Positions 8,048-16,716 of a stretch of 64,000 bases of DNA are shown in pieces. The DNA comes from an uncultured Bacteroides sp. GTDB lineage: Bacteria; Bacteroidota; Bacteroidia; Cytophagales; Cyclobacteriaceae. Location of the stretch: NCBI GenBank assembly GCA_902168185.1, contig CABHOV010000039.1:98482-162481 (forward strand), given 5' to 3'. The position numbers were made by a program, and so were the translations under genes. The first letter of the stretch is position 1; each line of letters opens with the position of its first letter. The notes below the pieces were generated by a model, which was given only the letters and a program-made list of their open reading frames with translations, was not told the origin of the DNA and made no database searches.

Positions 8048-10414
8048 TTAAAAATTCCAGCGGAAGGTTGCACCATAGTTTCTTGGATTGCCAAGATGAG
8101 CAGCCCCGAAATCGTACGCATACGAAATATACTCTTCGTCTCCGAGGTTGCGTCCCCAGAACATCAATTCAAAGTTCCCGAAAGATGCACCTGCTTTGGC
8201 GTTGAACACGCTATAGCCAGATTGTTTATTGTTGTTATACAGATCGAAATATTGATCTCCTAAATTCATCCACTCGCCACGTGCTATCAGCGTGAGGCGT
8301 GAACCTTTGAAGCTATAGCTATATTGCGCAGCTAACATAGAAGTATGTCGGGGCGTAAAGATCTGGCGGTTGCCATCCAGATTTACTTCGGTTCCATTCT
8401 GCGAAACTCTTAACTTTTTATAAGTCGCATCATTCACGCCTAAAGCGTAATCAAATTGAAGTCCCTTTACAGGCATTGCAGAAATCTCCAGTTCAACTCC
8501 TTTGCTGGTAAGCTCGCCTGCATTGCGTGTTATCGTGATGGCATCTGGCAAGACCAGAGTAGGCACTTGTGCATCGTCTACTTTAATATAGTACCCAGCA
8601 AAATTTACCAGTAACCGGTCATTCAGAAATGAGTTCTTCATTCCGAATTCGGCATTGATACTATATTCCGGTTTGTACGCATATAGAGGGGCTTGTGAAG
8701 GATCAGAAGATAACTGCGTTAAACCACCGGCGCGAAAACCACGACTTACCGTAATATATGCTGTGTTGTTATTTGTGAAATGATATGCTACGCTAACTTT
8801 GGGGGAGAAGGCGTTAAAAGACGTTGAAGCTGAAGTGTCTTGCTGTGTTTCGAAGACAGGTTCACTCGACCCGTCCATAAAAAATTCTCCATGTACATTT
8901 TGCTTTTTCTTTTCGTAGTCGTAACGAACGCCTGCTGTAAAATCCAGCTTTTCAAATAGAGTATATGTAGCCTGACCGTAGAATGCAACGCCTGCACTGC
9001 TGCCATCGGAAGTATTTAAAATTTCAGAACCCGGCATTGCATTTGGATCTATATAGGCTGCATCTTCTCCGAAGTGTGTTGCTTGCTTTACAGGGTTATC
9101 CTGGTGAAATAAATAAGCACCGGCTGTCCATTTGAAAGGAGAAGAAGAAATTGTCGGGGAAGAGAATTTAAACTCTTGCGTAAATACTTTTACGTTGTTC
9201 CAGTCTTTACCATAATTATTGATGACGGTAACACCATCAATTGGAGAGAAGTCTCCATCAATCGGATCTTTATAGTAGCGATAGTTGGATTGATACGTTG
9301 TTAACGCATTGAAGTTGATAGCATCACCTGCGTAGTTAATGTTCAGTGAGCTGTTAAAAACATTATCTACCAAAGTAGTAGTCGCATTCTGATTTACTTT
9401 GAACGGATTGCTAATTGCATCCGCTATACTTCCTGCCAACGGAAACGAGCCATCGTTCCGGTTAATGCTATGCTTCGCGTTAAGCGTTATTGAAAGTTTC
9501 GAGGTGGCCAGATACTTTAAGTAGTAATTGCCAGTGATGTTATGTTTCTTATCGAAGTTTGAATTCGTGTATTCATTATCATAGAAGCCATCATTCGCAT
9601 CATACATACCGGCAATGCCAAAGAACAGCTTGTCTTTTATAAGAGGTGTACGTACGCCAAAACCATAACGTTGCTGACCGTAATTACCTATCGTTGCTTC
9701 CACAAAACCCCGCGTTGTATTTCCGGGCTCTTTGGTAATGATGTTGATTACACCAGCCATAGCGTTGCGCCCATACAAAGTCCCTTGCGGACCTCTCAGA
9801 ATTTCGATGCGCTCTACATCAAACAGCTGTGCTATATACGTGTCGAGGCTGAATTGATTTACACCATCTATATAGGTAGCTACCGCAGGATCATACGAAG
9901 TAGAAGTTATTCCGCGGATGGAGGTAACGTTCCGGTTGTCTCCTGGATTAGCAGAATATAAATTAGGAACGATCGCAGTTATATCTTTAATATTCCACAG
10001 GCGATATTCATTTACTTTTCTGGAAGACAGCGCACTGATACTAAACGGTATCCTCTGAAGAGACTCTTCTGTTTTTTGTGCTGTTACCACTACATCATCC
10101 AGTTGTGTTATAGATTCCGTGAGCGTAATAGTCAGCGGTTGTGCGTCCTTACTGGTTGTAATCTCTCCTTGTATACTGGCATAACCCACTGCCGAAACGG
10201 CAAATATATACTTCGCCAGGGGAACGTTGGCAATTGTAAATTCTCCATTAGCATCTGTAACAGCGCCAAAATTTGTGTTGAGAAGATGAACGGCAGCACC
10301 CGCTAAAGGTCGTGCGTCAGCATCTGTAATTTTTCCCGATAGCGATGTCCCCTGCGCAAAAGCAACGGAACACGTCATCAGAAAGTAAGAAGTTAATAGT
10401 AGTACTCTTTTCAT
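8048..10414 (-). CDS. TonB-dependent outer-membrane receptor
   Basis: An outer-membrane active transporter of 788 residues. It has a Sec signal peptide (MKRVLLLTSYFLMTCSVAFA), a CarboxypepD_reg-like domain at about 24-105 (SLSGKITDADARPLAGAAV), a plug with the TonB-box-like LDDVVVTAQK and LRGPQGTLYGRNAMAGVINI near 205-225, then a beta-barrel ending in the aromatic terminus RNYGATFRWNF. There is no SusD partner, and the length fits siderophore/vitamin-type receptors more than SusC proteins. It is divergent from the NarK gene across a 312-bp region. The substrate is not evident; nothing shows that it takes up nitrate, which normally passes porins. Confidence 0.9.
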   Translation of the reverse strand: MKRVLLLTSYFLMTCSVAFAQGTSLSGKITDADARPLAGAAVHLLNTNFGAVTDANGEFTIANVPLAKYIFAVSAVGYASIQGEITTSKDAQPLTITLTESITQLDDVVVTAQKTEESLQRIPFSISALSSRKVNEYRLWNIKDITAIVPNLYSANPGDNRNVTSIRGITSTSYDPAVATYIDGVNQFSLDTYIAQLFDVERIEILRGPQGTLYGRNAMAGVINIITKEPGNTTRGFVEATIGNYGQQRYGFGVRTPLIKDKLFFGIAGMYDANDGFYDNEYTNSNFDKKHNITGNYYLKYLATSKLSITLNAKHSINRNDGSFPLAGSIADAISNPFKVNQNATTTLVDNVFNSSLNINYAGDAINFNALTTYQSNYRYYKDPIDGDFSPIDGVTVINNYGKDWNNVKVFTQEFKFSSPTISSSPFKWTAGAYLFHQDNPVKQATHFGEDAAYIDPNAMPGSEILNTSDGSSAGVAFYGQATYTLFEKLDFTAGVRYDYEKKKQNVHGEFFMDGSSEPVFETQQDTSASTSFNAFSPKVSVAYHFTNNNTAYITVSRGFRAGGLTQLSSDPSQAPLYAYKPEYSINAEFGMKNSFLNDRLLVNFAGYYIKVDDAQVPTLVLPDAITITRNAGELTSKGVELEISAMPVKGLQFDYALGVNDATYKKLRVSQNGTEVNLDGNRQIFTPRHTSMLAAQYSYSFKGSRLTLIARGEWMNLGDQYFDLYNNNKQSGYSVFNAKAGASFGNFELMFWGRNLGDEEYISYAYDFGAAHLGNPRNYGATFRWNF

Positions 10415-10634
10415 TCGGTAATGATGATTGAAGATGAAAATTAAAACGGGGTGCTATACTACTCTGGAAAACCATAAGATCAAATCCAATTTCTATGTAA
10501 TAAACCGCATAAGTCTATGTGCAAATGCTGCTGAAACTGTGGTTTCGCGGGTCCTCTGGCGTCTTTTTAACAACTCATGCCCAAGCAAATAAGAAAAGAG
10601 TATGATAAAACACGTAGCGATGCAAACGATTTTT
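10415..10634. other. Divergent intergenic region, receptor-proximal part
   Basis: No gene is visible. It contains a locally GC-rich block at about 10530-10565, including a small hairpin GAAAC-TGTG-GTTTC and the string CGCGGGTCCTCTGGCG. This contrasts with the AT-rich surroundings. I could not match it to a known riboswitch. Confidence 0.3.
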
Positions 10635-10725
10635 TACGTATATCAATCCGTTTCAGAAATATATTTACGTATTAATACGTAAAATTAACCTCGAATACGT
10701 AAGTTTAGTACGTAATAAATACGTA
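10635..10725 (+). promoter_or_regulatory. Cluster of six TACGTA hexamers before the NarK gene
   Basis: TACGTA begins at 10635, 10666, 10676, 10696, 10709 and 10720. The second and third copies form a perfect 20-bp palindrome at 10664-10683. The last copy ends one base before the ATG. A random 6-mer is expected about once per 4 kb, so six in 91 bp is strong clustering. The same hexamer precedes the NarX-like kinase gene. Likely operators for a nitrate-responsive regulator. Confidence 0.65.
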
Positions 10726-10726
10726 A

Positions 10727-12067
10727 ATGATGGATCAGATCACACAAGCTGGCAAAGCCACCAAAATCAACCTTCTGGATTTCAAATCCCCATCCATGCG
10801 GGCGTTCCATATTACATGGATCACTTTCTTCCTTTGTTTTTTTGGATGGTTTGGAATTGCTCCTCTTATGCCGATCGTACGAAAAGACCTGGCCTTAACA
10901 CAAGGACAAGTCGGTAACATTATTATAGCATCGGTTTCCATTACCATTTTTGCACGTCTGATTTTTGGCTGGCTCTGTGATAAGATCGGTCCAAGAATTT
11001 GCTATACGATATTGCTGATTTTCGGATCTATACCAGTAATGTTCATCGGGCTGGCGGATAGTTATGAATCGTTCCTGTTATTCAGACTTGCGATTGGTGT
11101 GATCGGTGCTTCTTTCGTCATTACGCAATATCATACTTCGGTGATGTTCGCTCCCAATGTAGTCGGTACCGCTAACGCCACGGCTGCCGGCTGGGGCAAC
11201 ATGGGTGGAGGCGTAACGCTGATGGTTATGCCGTTGATCTTCGCAGCCTTTGTAGGTATAGGATATATAGATGAGACAGCATGGCGCTATAGCATGGTTG
11301 TTCCGGGTGTAGCACTGTTTATCATGGGGTTTGTATACTATTTCTATACACAGGATACACCCGAAGGAAACCTTTCTGACCTGCGAAAAAAAGATGCTGA
11401 ATACAAAGCGAAAAAAGGTGATGAGAAAGGAAGCTTCTTTAAAGCTTGTAAAGATTATAGAGTATGGATTCTCTTCCTTGCTTATGGTGCTTGCTTCGGC
11501 ATTGAAATCACCATTGACAATATTGCCACACTATATTTTGTAGACAATTTTAATTTAGGATTAAAAGAAGCCGGTATCATCGCGGGTACGTTCGGTATGA
11601 TGAACATTTTTGCCCGTGCACTTGGTGGAATTTTTGGTGATAAAGCCGGTAAGAAATTCGGATTGAAAGGACGCATTCTTGTCCTCAGTATATTTCTGTT
11701 GTTTGAAGGCTTGGGCATTATGCTCTTCTCAACCATGGATGTATTGGTGTGGGCCATTGTTACCATGCTGTTGTTTGCATTGTTTCTCAAGATGTCCAAT
11801 GGAGCTACGTATTCTGTAGTTCCTTTTATCAATAAGAAAGCTATAGGTGCCGTGTCGGGTATAGTAGGTGCCGGAGGAAATGTAGGGGCAGTACTCGCAG
11901 GATTTTTATTTACATCGAACGAAGTATCCTATCGCGATAGCTTGTTTACCATTGGCGTAGCTGTTACGGTGGTATCGGTTATATCACTTGTAGCCGGTGC
12001 GATGAAGAAACAACATGCAAACGACCAGACTACCATAGTTACTGAACAAGAATTAAAAGCTGCCTAA
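10727..12067 (+). CDS. narK: NarK/NasA-type nitrate/nitrite MFS transporter
   Basis: An inner-membrane nitrate/nitrite porter of 446 residues with about twelve helices. It carries the NNP-family signature GWGNMGGGVT near residue 160 (nitrate signature 1), the MFS loop GWLCDKIGPR, and the second family motif GAGGNVGAVLAG near 382. The length fits single-unit NarK proteins. Two ATGs occur at the start (10727 and 10730); either is possible. It is preceded by the TACGTA cluster and followed by porin and NrtABD-type genes, so the cell appears to have two inner-membrane nitrate uptake routes. An uptake role is likely in this assimilatory context, but nitrite exchange cannot be excluded. Confidence 0.93.
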   Translation: MMDQITQAGKATKINLLDFKSPSMRAFHITWITFFLCFFGWFGIAPLMPIVRKDLALTQGQVGNIIIASVSITIFARLIFGWLCDKIGPRICYTILLIFGSIPVMFIGLADSYESFLLFRLAIGVIGASFVITQYHTSVMFAPNVVGTANATAAGWGNMGGGVTLMVMPLIFAAFVGIGYIDETAWRYSMVVPGVALFIMGFVYYFYTQDTPEGNLSDLRKKDAEYKAKKGDEKGSFFKACKDYRVWILFLAYGACFGIEITIDNIATLYFVDNFNLGLKEAGIIAGTFGMMNIFARALGGIFGDKAGKKFGLKGRILVLSIFLLFEGLGIMLFSTMDVLVWAIVTMLLFALFLKMSNGATYSVVPFINKKAIGAVSGIVGAGGNVGAVLAGFLFTSNEVSYRDSLFTIGVAVTVVSVISLVAGAMKKQHANDQTTIVTEQELKAA

Positions 12068-12120
12068 CCCCTATACTATATATACCACGATAAAAATAAA
12101 TATGAATAAGATTATGAAAG

Positions 12121-12194
12121 AAGCACCACCAGGTGGCGCTTGCTGAAAATAGAAAAGTCCCCTTTATGAACTGCGACATTCTTTCCAGGGGACT
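12121..12194 (+). promoter_or_regulatory. Two hairpins in the leader before the porin gene
   Basis: Hairpin 1 (12121-12141) pairs AAGCACCA with TGGCGCTT, with one mismatch. Hairpin 2 pairs AGTCCCC (12156-12162) with GGGGACT (12188-12194) around a 25-nt loop. Neither has a T tract. They may form an attenuating or protective 5' leader or a processing site between narK and the porin gene. Confidence 0.45.
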
Positions 12195-12225
12195 CACATT
12201 TAGTTACTACTAAACCACCAAATTT

Positions 12226-13605
12226 ATGTATAAGAAGAATTACTTACCAATTTTACTTACGCTTTTTTGCGCGATGGGTCTGCAACAGGCATTCGCGCAG
12301 TTCACGGTATCGGGGCAATTGCGTACACGCACAGAGCTTCGCAACGGTCAGGGCACACTACAAATTAAAGACACAGCCCGTGCGCTCTTCACTTCGCAAC
12401 GAACGCGTTTAAACTTTGGTTATTCAGGCTACCGTTTTAAGCTATATGCTTCAGCACAGGATGTTCGTGTGTGGGGACAGGATGCTTCTTCTATCAACAG
12501 AATTACGACTGATGCAAATGATGGTCTTATGCTGCATGAGGCATGGGCGGAGATCAGTCTTGTTGACACTGGAAAGGTGATTAAAAATTTTACGTTAAAA
12601 GTAGGACGGCAGGAACTGGTATATGATGATGTAAGACTTCTGGGAAACCTCGATTGGTTGCAACAAGCACGCAGGCATGATGCGGCACTTGTTAAGTTCG
12701 ATCACAACGGTTGGACAGCACACTTGGGTGTTGCCTACAATCAAAATGCAGAACGTAAATCGAATACTATATATAATGGTATACCCACCGGGTATACTGC
12801 CAGCACCAATGGTATGGGAGCGATGTATAAATCCATGCAGTTCCTATATCTGGGCAGAAAACATTTCTTCGGAAACTCGTCACTGCTTTTTTTCAAAGAT
12901 GACTTCAGTAAATTTCACTTCGCTGCCACGGATACCGAGAAGAAAACTCCAATCTACGAACACGGAGTATGGAGCCGCTATACAATCGGTGGTAATGTAT
13001 TCGGAACAGCAAAAAGGAAGTTAGGATTTGCAATCAGCGCCTTCTATCAGGGCGGAAAATATAGGGAAGGTACTTCGTTAAGTGAATACTTCGCATCGGT
13101 ATCAACACAATATGCAGTAGGCAGAAAATTGAGTGTTGGCCCTGGTGTAGATATAACTTCAGGAAACAACGGATCCGATCCAACAAAAAGATATCAGCGC
13201 TTTGATCCACTTTACGGAACACCACATAAGTTCTGGGGGTATATGGATTACTTCTATGTAGCCGATGGTTTTGGCGCGAACGGCCTTGTAGATTATTACC
13301 TGAAAGCGAAATATAGATTGAAAGATAATTTCACGCTTTCTCTTGATGGACACCGGTTTGTGTTGCCAACAGCTGTTGTCAATAATGATGGCGCTACGAT
13401 GAAGAAGAGCCTCGGTACAGAAATCGACTTTGTATTCAATTACGCCATGACAAAAGCTGTAACTATTGAAGGCGGTTATTCAACTATGTTCTCAACAGCA
13501 ACGATGGCTTCTGCGAAGGTGAAGAACGTTGGCCGTGCATCGGATTTCTCTGACTGGGCTTACCTGATGATTTCCATCAAACCAGAATTCACTTTCAAAA
13601 ACTAA
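12226..13605 (+). CDS. Outer-membrane porin, alginate-export-like beta-barrel
   Basis: A 459-residue outer-membrane beta-barrel with a signal peptide (MYKKNYLPILLTLFCAMGLQQAFA). The mature start FTVSGQLRTRTELRNGQG and the element LKVGRQELVYDDVRLLGNLDW are typical of the alginate_exp-type porin family, which in Bacteroidota often accompanies anion uptake genes. The C-terminus ends in an aromatic-rich strand (YLMISIKPEFTFKN). It lies between narK and nrtA in the same direction, with only 13 bp before nrtA. The most economical role is passage of nitrate/nitrite across the outer membrane; family names refer to alginate and should not be taken literally here. Confidence 0.82.
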   Translation: MYKKNYLPILLTLFCAMGLQQAFAQFTVSGQLRTRTELRNGQGTLQIKDTARALFTSQRTRLNFGYSGYRFKLYASAQDVRVWGQDASSINRITTDANDGLMLHEAWAEISLVDTGKVIKNFTLKVGRQELVYDDVRLLGNLDWLQQARRHDAALVKFDHNGWTAHLGVAYNQNAERKSNTIYNGIPTGYTASTNGMGAMYKSMQFLYLGRKHFFGNSSLLFFKDDFSKFHFAATDTEKKTPIYEHGVWSRYTIGGNVFGTAKRKLGFAISAFYQGGKYREGTSLSEYFASVSTQYAVGRKLSVGPGVDITSGNNGSDPTKRYQRFDPLYGTPHKFWGYMDYFYVADGFGANGLVDYYLKAKYRLKDNFTLSLDGHRFVLPTAVVNNDGATMKKSLGTEIDFVFNYAMTKAVTIEGGYSTMFSTATMASAKVKNVGRASDFSDWAYLMISIKPEFTFKN

Positions 13606-13618
13606 TAAGAACCATCCC

Positions 13619-14854
13619 ATGAAAAACTATATAAGAAGAATTTATACTGCGCTGGTTCTGCCACTGGCATTGCTCATGCTTACATCTGCTATACCGGTTA
13701 ACAACGGTACGGGTACGGGCACAGGTGAAGTGATACGTTTAGGTTTTATTCCACTGACAGATTGTTCGCCAATCGTTATGGCGAAAGAACTAGGGCTGTT
13801 CGAAAAGTATGGTGTTAAAGTAGAAGTTACCAAGGAAGCTTCCTGGGCCAACGTACGCGATAAGATTTTAACAGGCGAGCTGGATGGTGCACACTGCTTG
13901 TTCAGCATGCCGTTATCGGTATATACCGGAGTAGGAGGAAAGGCAGGTTCTGAGATGAGGATAGCGATGGTCCTCAACAACAACGGACAGGCTATTACAC
14001 TTTCAAAAGATTTTTGTGGCAAAGTAGGTTTCAAACAAACTGCAAAAGTTGGGCCTGTGGTGGCCGCGAAATTGAAGGAAGATAAAGAAGTAACATTTGC
14101 CATGACTTTCCCTGGAGGAACGCATGATATATGGTTGCGTTATTGGTTAGCGGCAGCAGGTATCAGTCAGAAGACTTCCAAGATCATCACGATTCCACCA
14201 CCACAAATGGTAGCGAACATGAAAGTAGGGAACATGGATGGATATTGTGTAGGCGAACCTTGGAACGGTTTGGCTGCAAAGCAAAATATAGGCTTCACCG
14301 AAATATCATCGCAGGATATATGGAAGCATCATCCTGAAAAAGCATTGGTAGTTAATAAGCAATTCAGCGAAGCAAGAAGAGAAGATCTGAAAAATGTGAT
14401 GAAGGCAATTCTCGAAGCATGCAAGTGGCTTGATAATCGTGCGAACAGAAAGAAAGCGGCCGGTGTCATTGGTAAACCTCAATATGTAAACGCACCTGCT
14501 GATGTAATTGAAGCGCGCTTAATGGGCGACTACACTTTAGGTTGTGACCAGGGAACACAAATATATACCGATGACTATATGCAATTCCACCGCGGTGGTG
14601 AAACGAATTACCCTAGAAAGTCTCACGCCATCTGGTTCATGACTCAGTTTGTACGCTTTGATTACCTGGCGGCAACTCCTGATTACAAAGCCATTGCTGA
14701 TAAGCTGATCATGCAGGATCTATATGTTGAAGTTGCAAAGAGCATGGGTATAAAAGTACCGGCCGATGATATGAAGCCGTTTACATTAACGCTGGATAAA
14801 GTAACATTCGATCCTAATAAGCCGGATGATTACCTGAAGCTTGCAAAAAAATAA
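13619..14854 (+). CDS. nrtA: Nitrate ABC transporter, periplasmic substrate-binding protein
   Basis: A 411-residue periplasmic binding protein of the NrtA/CmpA family. A signal peptide covers about residues 1-25. The core shows IRLGFIPLTDCSPIVMAKELG (opening of the first lobe), then GGTHDIWLRYWLAAAG and YCVGEPWNGLAAKQNIG (hinge and second lobe), all characteristic of nitrate/bicarbonate binding proteins. No lipobox cysteine is seen, unlike cyanobacterial NrtA, so it is probably soluble in the periplasm. It is followed by permease and ATPase genes. The hairpin after the gene may raise its mRNA level over the downstream genes. Nitrate rather than bicarbonate is favoured by context. Confidence 0.92.
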   Translation: MKNYIRRIYTALVLPLALLMLTSAIPVNNGTGTGTGEVIRLGFIPLTDCSPIVMAKELGLFEKYGVKVEVTKEASWANVRDKILTGELDGAHCLFSMPLSVYTGVGGKAGSEMRIAMVLNNNGQAITLSKDFCGKVGFKQTAKVGPVVAAKLKEDKEVTFAMTFPGGTHDIWLRYWLAAAGISQKTSKIITIPPPQMVANMKVGNMDGYCVGEPWNGLAAKQNIGFTEISSQDIWKHHPEKALVVNKQFSEARREDLKNVMKAILEACKWLDNRANRKKAAGVIGKPQYVNAPADVIEARLMGDYTLGCDQGTQIYTDDYMQFHRGGETNYPRKSHAIWFMTQFVRFDYLAATPDYKAIADKLIMQDLYVEVAKSMGIKVPADDMKPFTLTLDKVTFDPNKPDDYLKLAKK

Positions 14855-14864
14855 AGTAAAGAAG

Positions 14865-14897
14865 GCGTTACGTTTTCCCACAAGAGAAACGTAACGC
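14865..14897 (+). terminator. Intercistronic hairpin between nrtA and nrtB
   Basis: A perfect 11-bp inverted repeat (GCGTTACGTTT and its complement) has an 11-nt loop and is followed by TATTATATA. Such hairpins after binding-protein genes often act as partial terminators or 3' stabilisers that skew subunit ratios in ABC operons. Confidence 0.6.
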
Positions 14898-14933
14898 TAT
14901 TATATATACGCACAAGTATAATTACGAAATTCA

Positions 14934-15791
14934 ATGAGAAGAACAATAGCATTAACACTTTCATCTACACGCGATTTATTCAGTGGTAGCAATGAAGCAG
15001 GACTTATGATCTTGGCAAAGATCATTACCCTGGGGAAAGGTTTACTGTTTAACGTACTCGGCTTTGGTGTACTGGTTGGTATCTGGTATATAGTTAGTCT
15101 TATTACGAAGGAAGCATTGCCTACACCGGTAGCAACGTTCAGCGTTTTTTGGGAGTTGGTTAAGGATCCGTTTTATGACTATGGTCCCAACGATAAAGGA
15201 ATCGGTTTACAATTGGGAAGTTCAATCGTACGCGTATTCTCAGGATTTCTTTTAGGCGCGATGATCGCTATACCTATGGGATTGTTAATCGGAGCCAGCA
15301 GCTTCTGCAAGAAGATGTTTTACCCGATTGTGCAAGTATTGAAGCCTGTATCGCCACTCGCGTGGTTCCCAATAGGGTTGGTTGCATTTGAGTCAGCAAG
15401 CAAAGCAACGATCTTCATTATCTTTATAACGTCTCTTTGGCCAACACTGATCAATACAGCATTTGGTGTTGCTTCTTTACCAAGCGATCATAAGAATGTA
15501 GCCAAAGCGTTTGGCTTTTCACGGTGGAAGTATTTAACGAAAGTTTTGCTTCCCTATAGCTTCCCTCACATCATCACCGGACTTCGCCTGAGTATAGGTG
15601 TAGCATGGCTGGTAATCGTAGCCGGTGAAATGCTTTCCGGTGGAATTGGTATAGGCTTCTTCGTATGGGACAGCTGGAATGCATTGAGTCTTGAAAAAGT
15701 AATCTCTGCAATTCTTATCATCGGCATTGTAGGCCTCATCCTTGACAAAGGATTCTCCTGGCTGGAGAAGAAGGTAACTTATGAAGCATAG
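14934..15791 (+). CDS. nrtB: Nitrate ABC transporter permease
   Basis: An inner-membrane permease of 285 residues with about six predicted helices. The BPD_transp_1 coupling motif is seen around EYxxA-like VAKAFGFSRWKYLTKVLLP and GLRLSIGVAWLVIVAGEML, typical of NrtB/SsuC/TauC permeases. An alternative ATG at 15006 (MILAKIITLG) would remove a polar N-terminus and is possible. It follows nrtA after the intercistronic hairpin and precedes the ATPase gene by 44 bp, so the three form an importer operon. Nitrate specificity is taken from the binding protein and neighbours. Confidence 0.9.
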   Translation: MRRTIALTLSSTRDLFSGSNEAGLMILAKIITLGKGLLFNVLGFGVLVGIWYIVSLITKEALPTPVATFSVFWELVKDPFYDYGPNDKGIGLQLGSSIVRVFSGFLLGAMIAIPMGLLIGASSFCKKMFYPIVQVLKPVSPLAWFPIGLVAFESASKATIFIIFITSLWPTLINTAFGVASLPSDHKNVAKAFGFSRWKYLTKVLLPYSFPHIITGLRLSIGVAWLVIVAGEMLSGGIGIGFFVWDSWNALSLEKVISAILIIGIVGLILDKGFSWLEKKVTYEA

Positions 15792-15835
15792 TGGTATACA
15801 TATATAGTTAATACGTCACAATTCAATATACAAAC

Positions 15836-16645
15836 ATGATTTCCATTCAAAATATAGAGATCGCCTTCAACACTCCGAAAGGAAAATTTGTAGCCGTAAA
15901 AGATATAAACCTTGAAATAAAGAAAGGCGAGATCGTATCCATCATTGGGCACTCGGGCTGTGGTAAATCAACTATACTAAATGCTGTCAGCGGCATGGTA
16001 TTTCCTACGAAGGGAAAAGTACTTCTGAACAATAAAGAAGTAAAAGGGCCTGGTCCTGATCGCGGCATCGTGTTTCAGAATTATTCATTGCTTCCATGGC
16101 TTAATGTAGAAGAGAATATATACCAGGCAGTAGATGCAGCGCTACCATCCAAGACAAAAACCGATAAACGTGATCTCGTAGAAAAATACCTGCGCATGGT
16201 AAACCTCTGGGATCACCGCGAAAAACATCCCAAGCAAATATCCGGAGGTATGAAACAACGTACAGCGATAGCGCGCGCATTCGCGATCGATCCGGATGTA
16301 TTGTTGTTGGATGAACCGTTTGGTGCATTGGATGCGCTGACAAAAGGCTCGCTTCATATCGAGTTGCTGAAGATGTGGAACCTGACGCAGCGCAGTAAAA
16401 CTATTGTGATGGTAACGCACGATATAGAGGAAGCTATATTTCTGTCAGATCGAATCGTAGTGATGAACAATGGGCCGGCAGCGACCATTCGTGAGATTGA
16501 AGAAGTTCATTTGCCACGCCCGCGTAATAAAAAGGAGATTGTAAATCTGGAAGAATATAAAATCATCCGCGAGCGCTTATTGAATTTGTTAATGGACAAA
16601 GTAGAGATCGATGAAGAAGATTTCTACAAAGAGAAGGCGGCTTAA
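15836..16645 (+). CDS. nrtD: Nitrate ABC transporter ATP-binding protein
   Basis: A cytoplasmic ABC ATPase of 269 residues. It has Walker A GHSGCGKST (about 39-47), the Q-loop in VFQNYSLLPW, signature ISGGMKQR, Walker B VLLLDEPFGALD and the H-loop in MVTHDIEEA. It has a single domain and lacks the NrtA-like C-terminal regulatory domain of cyanobacterial NrtC, so it is closer to NrtD and would act as a homodimer. It follows the permease gene in the importer operon. The neighbouring nitrate reductase begins 71 bp downstream. Confidence 0.9.
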   Translation: MISIQNIEIAFNTPKGKFVAVKDINLEIKKGEIVSIIGHSGCGKSTILNAVSGMVFPTKGKVLLNNKEVKGPGPDRGIVFQNYSLLPWLNVEENIYQAVDAALPSKTKTDKRDLVEKYLRMVNLWDHREKHPKQISGGMKQRTAIARAFAIDPDVLLLDEPFGALDALTKGSLHIELLKMWNLTQRSKTIVMVTHDIEEAIFLSDRIVVMNNGPAATIREIEEVHLPRPRNKKEIVNLEEYKIIRERLLNLLMDKVEIDEEDFYKEKAA

Positions 16646-16716
16646 TGCAAGCGTGTGATGTAGTGAAGTATAGATATAGGTGCATAAGCATATTTCAGTA
16701 TTAAAAATTTTCAACT

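Noticed and set aside
10441..10475. Possible TPP riboswitch (ACGGGGTGC)
   Set aside because: The orientation faces away from the receptor gene and the CTGAGA and ACCTGAT elements are missing.
10546..10561. Minus-strand string resembling a cobalamin riboswitch B12 box before the TonB receptor gene
   Set aside because: About 12 of 16 positions match by eye, but the box lies at the wrong end relative to the gene and the other conserved parts of the aptamer are missing.
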